A stretch of DNA of 64,000 bases from Coprinus comatus (Eukaryota; Basidiomycota; Agaricomycetes; Agaricales; Agaricaceae). Of this stretch, positions 25,801-35,092 are shown in pieces. Location of the stretch: positions 310,001 to 374,000 of the forward strand of contig JAWPGT010000007.1 of assembly GCA_034638255.1 (NCBI GenBank), given 5' to 3'. Both the position numbers and the translations under genes were made by a program. Every line of letters begins with the position of its first letter. Position 1 is the first letter of the stretch. Under the pieces are notes generated by a model, which ran no database searches, was not told the origin of the DNA, and saw only the letters and a list, made by a program, of their open reading frames with translations.

Positions 25801-26170
25801 CCAGATAGGTCAACAAAACTTGTAGCACCCGCTTATTGAAGAACCTAAATGCCCTTTCGACCAACGATCTCACCGTGCGTGCACCTTCTGCCAATCGTTT
25901 AACAACCGGTGCCTTGGGTTGATTACCAGTTGCGAGAGCGTGGGTGTATGCTGCCTTTTCTATGCGAACCATAGCGAAAAGAGCATTAAAAACTGGGACC
26001 CAGTTATCGCATTTACTTTCACGCTCGGGATCGAGATCCTCTTTAACATGAAAGGTCTGGATGACAGTGTCTTGGGCAAAGACCATGCGAATATGGGACA
26101 ATGCTTCTTGTCGAACAGTGGCTTTGCTGCTCTCGAGGTTTTTGAGAACCGAGACTAAGTTATTAGACAT
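16833..26170 (-). CDS. TEL1: TEL1/ATM phosphatidylinositol-3-kinase-related protein kinase
   Basis: A 9.3-kb gene, protein about 2,900 residues, start MSNNLVSVLKNLESSKATVR at 26170. That start carries the TAN motif found at the N-terminus of Tel1/ATM. A Ser/Lys-rich insert (KRKRKPSSTPATPQSSSSR) follows at about residue 240, then alpha-solenoid repeats and a FAT region. The kinase domain holds GHITGLGDRHMSNILLD and VIHIDLGIAFDQ, then VPFRMTEDMVDGMG. The C-terminus is FATC (SVEYTINQLLAEARDPNNLAKMF). The open frame seems to stop at 16858, but splicing 16853-16907 adds a 20-nt last exon giving AGWSPHF, which restores the canonical FATC end with its conserved Gly-Trp. Tel1 senses double-strand breaks with MRN and protects telomeres in the nucleus. 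It converges with STE20. Confidence 0.93.
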
Positions 26171-26518
26171 TACTGGAGGGGAAAGGGACTGTGAAGGAAA
26201 GAAGTAAAGGTCATTGGCGCTTATTCGAATCATGCACCTACTAATAGAAAATGAGTCACCTTTCGGGTCGTTTTATGATCAAATTTTGTAACAGACTACG
26301 AGCTCGATTCAAAGTGTTATCCTTGATGATATTATGCTTAGACGTAGTTCGACCTTTGCATAGTCAGTAAGTATTCAAGTGTTCGTTGTTTATTTGCTCT
26401 TAGCCAAGTGATTTCATGAGATGCTCTTGGCGAACATACGCATTATTTGGCCCTGCTTGGCCACTCCTTGGCATAGAAAAAAACTCGGCTCCTTCATACC
26501 TCTTCATCCTCTTTGTCC
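26171..26518. other. Intergenic region upstream of TEL1
   Basis: About 350 bases between the TEL1 start and the possible small gene. I see no distinct TATA box, hairpin or RNA gene. Confidence 0.5.
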
Positions 26519-26825
26519 ATGCCAGGTCCATCCTCAGCGCTCAGCACTAATCAATCGAAACTCTTTTTCCGCGATTATCTTTGTTCGAGTAAGTTGCAAC
26601 ATCATTTAATGAACGCCCATTTCTGCCCGACCAGTGAATTTACATGCTGTGTATCGGTTCTACTTAGAGGCAAGAGCATTGTACCCAAGTTGTCTAATCA
26701 GCAATTTGGTGGGCACGAAGAGTGGACTTCTACATCATGAAGTTTACTGTATTTCAATTGTCCTACATACCTCTCTGTACCTTGTACTATGTAGTTTTAA
26801 TACAATCCTTAACTTCTATCGTTGA
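26519..26825 (+). CDS. Possible small gene of unknown function (86 aa, one intron)
   Basis: Exon 1 26519-26588 and exon 2 26635-26825 flank a 46-nt intron (GTAAGT donor, CGACCAG acceptor). They join in phase to 86 residues starting MPGPSSALSTNQSKLFFRDY and continuing LHAVYRFYLEARALYPSCL. The unspliced frame gives less protein-like sequence, and the join TGT TCG A|TG uses a perfect donor. The end (CISIVLHTSLYLVLCSF) is hydrophobic and may instead be 3' UTR reached by a missed intron. I do not recognise the family. The position, divergent from TEL1 and convergent with the next gene, leaves room for a real gene. Confidence 0.4.
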
Positions 26826-27123
26826 TTGAATGTCTTGCAAGTGTTTTGTCCGAAAGGCTTATCATAACACTTGGTTCATCAGTCCATAGATGCTTCCCAT
26901 CCTTTTCCATAATGCTCATTTCATAAATGAGTCTAACAAGTGTATAGGTTAGTGGTTTTGATTCTTGTAGAGAGGTGAGGAAAATGTTTGTTCCGTAAAT
27001 AAGAGATAGCTTCTATAGTAAGATATTGGATAAACAAAACAGAACCAAGAAATGACAACACAATCTGAAAATCTGACTACTTGTACTTGAATACAACCTC
27101 AACTGTCCGAGATGACAGGATAA

Positions 27124-28635
27124 CTAAAGGCGAGAAGAATCTTTTTGTTGTACATCCGCTAATGTATCCTTGGCTAGAATCTTGGAAACGACACCCCTCA
27201 ATGGCGATGGCTCTCCTTCCATCGCTATCTTGAGGAACCAAGGCTTGCTCATGTAGTTGCGAATGCTAAGATACGACACTTAACAGAAGGTTACCAAGTA
27301 ACAAAAACGGCACTTACCCATCAGGTAATAGAACTACGACATTCTTGCCTGGTGTGTTGGCAAGTTTGGAACCTCGTTCCGTTTTCAACCAATTCAAGGC
27401 ACCACTCAAAGCTGTTCCACTGCTTCCTCCTACAAGGAGACCTTCAGTCCGCATTAACTGTTGAACAGCTGGGAAGGCTTCCTCATCTGACGACTTGAGC
27501 CACACATCGACTTCATTCTGCTTCAAGACTTCAGGAATGAAGTCATAACCAATACCTTCAACAGCATATTGGCTGCCAGCACCATCGACGTTAAGAGATT
27601 CGGGTACTGCTAGAATGCTGCCTTTCTATGACAATCGGTCAACACCATGTTTGTTAGTAGCATATACTTATGTTGACATACAGGATCAATGCCGATGACA
27701 ATGCATTCCTGATTGTGTTTCTTCATGGCTCTTGACAGTCCGGTCACGGTGCCGCCCGTCCCCGCTCCGGCAACGATGACATCGACTTGCCCTGTTGAAG
27801 GCTTCTGAGGAGTCGAGGGAGTGGAAACCACGGCTTCGATGATTTCAGGGCCTGTTGTCCATTCATGTGCCAAAGGGTTGTTGATCTTAGAGGCAGAAAA
27901 TGAGTCCTGAGACATTGAGAGGCGAACAGATTCATACGTTGCGGTATTGATCAAGAATGATACCATAAGGGATTTCCCTTTCCAGTGTTTGTGCCACACC
28001 TGCAATCGTTAAGGAATTCAGCCACGAGACTTCCAATAAGCAATGTTGATGTTCTACCTATGTGACTTTCTGGAGAATCCCAAGCAGCCTCGGTCGGTGT
28101 TCGAATAACCTCTGCACCAAGGGCACGTAGAAGTGCTTCTTTTTCGAGTGACATTTTGTTAGGTAGGGTGATAATCACCGAATAACCCTTATCTGTCGTA
28201 TTCAGCAACCATTAAAAGACTTGAAAGAATTTGCATCCATTACCTTGATAGCGCACGCAAGGGCTAGACCAATGCCTATAAATTTTTAATTTACGTGGAC
28301 AAGATTCTAGCTCTCAAAACACCGCACCTGTATTGCCCGATGTCGGTTCAATGACAACGCTCTTCCCTGGGATCAATTTTCCTTCCTTTTCAGCTGCTTC
28401 GACCATCGCTTTTGCAATTCTGTCCTTCACCGAACCACCTGCAGAAAAATACTCTACTTTTCCCACTAGAAAAAATCCGGTAAGTTTCGTCTTCTTTTTT
28501 TTTTATGTACAATGGAGAGTGCATACAGAGGTTACACTTGAGCCCATGCTGTTTCGCAATTCTATCAAGCCTGATGAGAGGTGTATTTCCAACTGCTTCG
28601 AGAGCATTCTCTAAGATCTGTGTGGACCGAGCCAT
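27124..28635 (-). CDS. CYS4: Cystathionine beta-synthase, catalytic core without Bateman domain
   Basis: About 370 residues over roughly nine short exons, start [23 protein letters not shown] at 28635 (an in-frame ATG at 28686 would add 17 residues). PLP fold type II motifs: AGGSVKDRI (Schiff-base Lys), [24 protein letters not shown] (phosphate loop) and [42 protein letters not shown] and ILDQYRN are wording typical of cystathionine beta-synthase rather than O-acetylserine sulfhydrylase, as is [16 protein letters not shown]. The enzyme joins serine and homocysteine in transsulfuration (cytosol). The protein stops about 40 residues after the DGIRNYM motif, so the C-terminal CBS/Bateman pair found in animal enzymes, and the C-terminal extension of yeast Cys4, are absent. 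No N-terminal heme-binding Cys/His region is seen, as usual in fungi. Confidence 0.85.
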
Positions 28636-30516
28636 AGTCGTAGAAACAAGAATGTCGAAGATGGAGGGAAGAAAAGAGAGAGACACTTGGAGTTCTTGAC
28701 AGCTCAGACACCAAGCCGGACTTTTGAGGGTGCCGAGAAAGGGGGCCTAGGATTTGACCCGGCTTCGCCGGACGGATCTTCCACATTGCATAAACCATAC
28801 TGTGCATGGTGCACCAACCACAACCGAGAAGAACCATCCCAAAAACTTTTTCTCTACACATGCGTCGTAAATATATATATATATGATAACCGTCCATGCG
28901 AAATCGACTTTCTGTTCTCGGAGGTAAATGTATCGGTATTCATTTGGTGGCGCCGACCCTGTTAAGTTATTACCTAATATATCTATTTACATCCATAAAT
29001 AACTCGTAAATAACTAATAGGGTTCCGTGAAGCCTCCGTTGCTCCGACTCCGAGCTAAACTCCTTTTACTCCGTTTCGAAATCGATTTACGCCTCCTCTA
29101 ATTCATTTTTAGTCCAAGATTCTGGTCTAACTACTTCTATACATCGTCTATAAAAGATATATTTCATCATCCCCCGCTTAGAAGGACTTTTTTTTTTTAT
29201 CTCACTGCAATACACGTCGGCATGGAACTGACGAAAAGGGCTGGATAATCAAACACCCGACTCCGAGACAAGCTTTAATTTTTCAAGAAAAGCTCTGTCA
29301 GGAAAGAAATTTATGCCTGTTCCCTGTAGAAGTGTTTTGGAAAACATGTGTATTGAGCAGATTAATTTATCAGTAACCTGTCAGTAACTAAGTATAACTC
29401 TGTGCTGATCAATACTATGTGTGACGTTCATGTAAGTACTACGTATCAGCGCCGACAATGAGACTGGTGCTGATGACCTTTTGTCAGCCTTCTTAGTGCA
29501 CTCCCTCGCCATCATGGACCGGTGTGGACCATCTCTCTCATCACCCACACAAACAAGTTGCTTCTTTGAATAACGATGTCACAAATTACTATGTAGGTAA
29601 CGACTTGCATTCAATCATCGATCAACACTTCCGTTGTTGTCAATGTCATAACAAGCGCGGTTTGTCAATGAAATACAAACGTCAAAATCGAGAACAGACA
29701 ATTAAAGCACAAAACCAATATTTGTACTAACAACCTTTGGTTAAACTACCATGCTTCTCTAAATAAGAGTAAGCCTGTAGACACGATCGACTCTTGAGCA
29801 TCAATAGCTCCGGAAATGAGCCAATCTTGCGATCCATATGTGGGAGCTCCGAACGCTTATGGAATATGTCAAAACCCTAATCAGGTCATCAAAGTTAAGC
29901 TGTAAAGTACAAACGGTTGCGGCAATGCATGTAGGGAACAGCGTCGACAGACTGATAACATAAATCAGTGTAGACCATTCGGTGCAACTCTGCTTCTCAA
30001 GGTTCTCTTACTCCCATCATTTAATTCCCATCAGGAACTTGTACAAGCCATCACGACGTGATGAGACGTGTTGCTCTCATATAGCCATCAAAAATCAGAA
30101 ACTTTAGCAAACTCTCGGTGACCAGGTCTGTTTAGACACGCAGAAGAGGACAAAGAGATTACACGGTTCTGGGAAATTTACAACATATGATGGTACTTGG
30201 ACGAATGGTGATAGAGGATGGTTGCAAGGTACTTGAGCCTTTGGTAGGCTTGTGGAACCAAGAATAAAGTAATAAAAATTGTAGCGGTGCCGAGGATGAG
30301 AGAGACAGGATGTAGGTTAATAGATTAATGAGTATAAGTAGTTGGAGTATCTCAGTTCGGAAATAATGAGGATGGTTGCCAGATATAACTCGTGGTAAAG
30401 TGTTGGAGGAGATTGTGACAGGGGGATCTGTGGCAAGACCCTTGTTTGGCTCAGCGCTTTTAGTCTGTTCCCATCGCCTCACCCATTGCAGTGGGCGCCA
30501 GCTGGGCTCTCTTCTC
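28636..30516. other. Divergent intergenic region CYS4 / RING-PH-VWA gene
   Basis: Nearly 1.9 kb without a supportable gene. An alternating AT stretch at 28870-28884 could serve as TATA for the CYS4 side. A composite of TCAGCGCCGA and CATGTAAGTACT at 29429-29455 recurs in rearranged form at 7088-7114. An open frame of 131 codons on the minus strand (30159-30554) overlaps the next gene's coding start and is judged a shadow. Confidence 0.5.
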
Positions 30517-33500
30517 ATGAAATCATCATCCAGCAGCTGGGTTTCTCGCTCCAATCACCGTCATTCCCCCATTCCCTCTGATCATTCCACCGTGCAACTT
30601 CCCCTTACTCCCACCTTCATAGATCCCCGTACAGCGCCTAAACCCCCCACCGCAAAGAGTACCTTCAAGTCCATTCAGACTGTCTTCAGAAAGCCACAGT
30701 CCTCAAAACCGCCTTCCATTCACTCCACCCACTCGGCCTCCACCGCAAACTCAAACGGCAGCCACCCCAGCCACCCCTTTGCCAACATGCACACTCCTCC
30801 AGTTCCAGTCGTCTCAAAAAACGACGCAGACATAGAGGACGAATGTCCTGTCTGTCTCGAGCCCCTTAGTTTCAGCTTCCGTCTTCCCGGCGAGAAACCT
30901 CATATTGTACCCGAGTGCGGACATGCACTCCACGAAGTACTTTTCTTTTTTCGTTATTCCTTATGCTCATACTGATCAGCATCACTCTCATCAATAGGCC
31001 TGCTTTACAGCCGTATACGGTCCGCCTCCAACTATGGACAGGTCGATCCCAAGGAAGACCAACATCGGAGTCTGCGGCGTATGCAGAAGGCCCATGAAAG
31101 TTGGTGACGGCGACGGAGGCAAATCCAACAGTGTGTAGCCTTTTCGTTAATTTCAAATTACGTACTGAACAAACTTCTGCCCCCAGAACTTGCTGCCCTT
31201 ACTGGTATGGGTGACAGCAAGAGTCCAGCCCTCTTCCCTGGGCGTGATACACCAACCTCCCGCCGTGCCCACAACAACATTCCAGAACCATACGATCCTG
31301 ACGCTGACGACCCAATCGAACATACCGTCCGAACAAACTCCAATAAGGAAGACGGCCAATATATTGTTGCTCCTTCTATCCAAGTCCGCCCAGAATTCTC
31401 AACCATAAACCGCACCAGTAATTCAACCCAGCCCCTTACATGCATCGTTATCATTGAACTTCCAGGAAAGCGCGGGTCAGCTGTTGTTCCTGGAAAGACT
31501 TTGGCAGATGAATACAGTATCCGAAATGGTAATTCTGGACTCCCTAGTCCCCAACAAGAACACCTGCGCCAGCCCCGCAATGTCTACAGAAGCCCAAGCG
31601 ACCAGGATATGTCTCCGCGCCATTTAAATCCGCGCCAACAGGATTCCCACTATAGCCAAAGCCCCTCCAGCCACGAAGAAGTTTCCCCATATCTATCCAA
31701 TATCATCCATAGCGAAGAAGACTCCCCCTTTAGTTCTATCACCGAAGACCTTAAAAACCGGATCATTGACTGGAAGGGACACCCTCTTTCAGATTTAGGA
31801 CCTCTGCAGATGTATGATCTGCTTTCAGTCCGACGAGAATCAGCAGTTCGAGAGTTCTACGTGTATCTTTTTAAGGAAGCCATCATATGTGTTGTGGAGG
31901 AGAAGAAGCGTGGTATTGGCAGGCTTCTATCTAATGCATCCAGTCTTGCAGATGGTAACTCATTGACGAGTTCTCCATCAAAGGGTGTTCTCCGTCTGAA
32001 AGGAAGAATATACGTGAGGCATATCAAGAATGTCACGGCATCGTCGGCGGCGGGGGAGATGAGCTTGACAATAGACATGGAGGATGAGCTTGCCTCATTC
32101 ATTCTTATCTTCCGCGAGCGCTCATCGCTCGAAGCTTGGAAAAATACCATACAAGCCCTCGTCCAAATGTTCCAATCGCAAAACCGTTCTATGAGAATGT
32201 CAGATCAACCAAGACAAAACTTGGACGTAGAGGACTTTGGCGGTAGCCAAAAGGCGATGCGGATGTTGAGCGGTGGAAGCACGCAGACAACTGTTAGCTC
32301 TGTTGATAGCCTCCTGAATGGTTCGACACGATCGACGATGTCCTCTTCAACATCTCATGGTTCCGTGGGTCCTTCCAAACATATGCAACAAAAACTTTCT
32401 AGGCTGGAAGAAAATAATGAAATGAGCAATTATGACTTTTCTCCGCCACTAGTGACACCACACACATCTTCTGGTCCTTCAAATAACCTTGCACCAATTT
32501 CACATCCCCTATGGATTTGATCCTTGTCATCTCCGTGCCACCACCAAACGCCAATCCAAGTACTTCACAGTTAAAGATCAAGGTAATCAAAAACACGTTG
32601 GACTTTATTGTGGGATCTATGCAGCCTAAAGATCGTTTGAGTTTGGTCACTTTTGAAGTTGGTGTATCAGGAAGAGTGAGGAGGACGCCATATTTGATGG
32701 TTGGGCGATATCAAAGTAAACAGCGACTTATCAAGTTCATAGACGAGGTTGGAGCTCGGCTCGAAGACTCACATGATGAATTTTTGGTTCGAGGGTCTAA
32801 AGAAGAGAAGACAGACGTCGTAACTGCAGTTAACCATGGTACGTTGTTCTTCACAAACTAAATTTTATTTGCATGCCCATTCCAAATATAGGACTTGATG
32901 TCATATTGCAACGAAAATCGCGAAACCCTATATCAGGCATGGTTCTGGTCAGCGACGCCTCTGACAGTACTCGTCGTGCGCAAATGGATCTCGTATTAGC
33001 GCGAGCAGAAGCTGCCAATGTTCCTATCCATTCATTTGGATACGGTCGTTCGCATGATCCCGCTTCCCTATGGTTAATGTCCAACCATACCAGTGGCACA
33101 TATACGTTCGTCAAGGATTGGTATGATCTACAGGACTGTCTTGCGGGTTGTGTTGGTGGTATGATGTCGATTGGTCTACTCAATATGAGACTGCACATGA
33201 AAATTGTTGACAGCCAAAGGTTCAAAATTCGCAAGGTTTCCGGAGGTCCTTCGTCTATCCTTGCTTCGGATGGACAACACGTTGACGTTGACGTAGGGGA
33301 GTTGCGATATGGTGAGAAAAAAGAGATGTTGATTGAACTGGACCTGGACAATACGGATACTCAACGATTGGCGCAAGCGCAAGGTCAAGGTTTCAGAGGA
33401 AACCAAAACAGGGCTTTAAATGCCACGGACCAATTCGTACAGAGCATGGGTCTTGATACACTGGCAATCGACGATGCAGACCTATCATATGGTATGATGG

Positions 33501-34162
33501 AGAAGATGATTGATGAGGTACCAGTCATCGAAGTGGATGGCTCATTCCATGACCCTGCGACTTCCAAACAGGTTTCCCGGCTGGCACACCCAGTGCTCTT
33601 GACCATCACACTTTTACCTCTCTCGCAATCTGCTCCCCGACCACCTTCGTCGGTTTCAGATCCTGTTATTGTGCGGAGACGTATGGAACTCTTGGCCTCT
33701 GATATGATTACTAGGGCATTGGTGTTGGTATCGAGGAGGAACTTCGAGCAGGCGCAAAAAATCTTGAGTGAAACCAAAAGAATCCTGCACACGGTTTTAA
33801 GCACGATATCCAAAACTCTCCCAGTCAACAACGGGAATGCAGGACGCAACAGAAAGGAGATTTTAACTTTGATTACCGTGGGGTCGATGCAAAGTATCTT
33901 GCAGGATTTGCAAATCCTTTCCGAGGCATTGGATGACAACGCAGATATGTTTGCTCATGATCATAGGAATTTCGGAGCTCAACAGGTACGTAGTCTTGAA
34001 CTACAACATATAAATATTCAACTAATATACTTTTGGTAGGCAATGATTCTCCGAGATCAGAAGAGTTGGAGTGGAAGGAGTGCTACAGAACGCTTATTCT
34101 GGACTACTGACGCTTCAATCGAGTTAGTGTCTCGGAGTACAGATTGGGTTGCACGCGATTAG
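30517..34162 (+). CDS. RING-PH-VWA protein, Ste5/Far1-like MAPK scaffold candidate
   Basis: About 1,140 residues. After a Ser/Pro-rich N-terminus comes a RING-H2 finger (ECPVCLEPL...PECGHALHEACF...GVCGVCRRPM). Next a PH-like domain begins IIDWKGHPLSDLGPLQMYDLL and continues FYVYLFKEAIICVV, ending in the helix SLEAWKNTIQALV. Then a von Willebrand A domain starts MDLILVISVPPP, with DRLSLVTF, GMVLVSDAS and NVPIHSFGYG. The metal site (DxSxS) is replaced by ISVPP, so metal binding looks lost. RING, PH and degenerate VWA in this order is the architecture of yeast Ste5 (Far1 shares RING and PH). Ste5 binds G-beta, membrane lipid and the MAPKK. Introns: 30937-30998, 31131-31187, 32840-32891, 33986-34039. 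The frame breaks at the CCCC at 32506-32509, just before VWA strand 1, with no intron that can fix it. Confidence 0.8.
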
Positions 34163-35092
34163 TAAGATCGCCCTCTCAGAAGCCTTCCTTGTTCCCTTGT
34201 TCCCTTGGGTTTCTTTTTGGATTTCTTTTTCTTGGTCTTTCATCATTTCCCTTGAATAGGCTTATTAGTCATTCACTCACACTCATTTTCTTTTTTTTCT
34301 TCTTGTCCAACGTCGCCTCGCTCCTTCTTGTGAAACGCACTACCTTACTGTATTAATTGCTATCCCGGGGCCCCTCCTGCGAGGAAGTGTCCCCTTCCAT
34401 CTATTCATCGGTAAATCAGTCATTTTATTTTAAAACTCTCGTTTCCGTTACGAATACCACATTCTCTTGATTCCCTCTCTGTATAGCTTTCAAACTTTTG
34501 CTCTATGATACCTGTTTTCTCTCCGTATTTTTTATTAGTCATTTTTCATTTTCTTCATTTTCTGCCCTATCCCTGCCGTGAGAGAAATCGGATTCTATAT
34601 AATTCACTCTTGTATTTGAAGCCTTGAGCAGACGGTTTATGCACGCCTGCCTTTCTTGTCTCGTCATTCTGATTATTGTTTACTAACAAATATACTTTAT
34701 AGATGATTTGTGCCACGTTTGCATAATCTCAATGATCCGTAGAACCCCTGAGCTATGGTGTATGTACGGATAAAGTTGCAGAATAAAAACCGAAAAGTAG
34801 CCGGTGAACAAGTGTCATTATTCTCTCGACGAGTTTGCGTTTTCGGTTTGAATTTACCAACAGAGAAATTAGAACACAAGGGCATATCATCACTTGTCCA
34901 ATAGTTGTCCAAGATGAAGATGCAATATCAGCGTTTGAAGGGGTATCCACAACGGGGCAAGCACCTAAGCGCCGATCAAAAGACCCCTGATACTGCTGAC
35001 ATAATTTGTGGGTCGTGACCGCTTTCGTCAAGGACAATTCGAACATAACCCTTCCAGCTCATCACTTTACAAGAATTCTCCCTCTCCCCGCC
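34163..35092. other. Intergenic region with 3' UTR and PMT4 promoter
   Basis: The region starts pyrimidine-rich on the + strand, suited to a 3' UTR. No gene is seen. The PMT4 ATG is preceded by the C-rich leader CTCCCTCTCCCCGCC. Confidence 0.55.

Noticed and set aside
28636..28686. Longer CYS4 start at 28686
   Set aside because: The added residues (MSLSFLPSIFDILVST) are not part of the family; the start at 28635 matches the usual N-terminus. Not excluded as a targeting extension.
28720..28890. tRNA-like GGGTCAAATCC box on the minus strand
   Set aside because: No matching A box, acceptor pairing or anticodon stem at the right spacing.
30159..30554. 131-codon minus-strand frame
   Set aside because: Its first third lies antisense to the coding start of the RING-PH-VWA gene, and the rest has no recognisable features.
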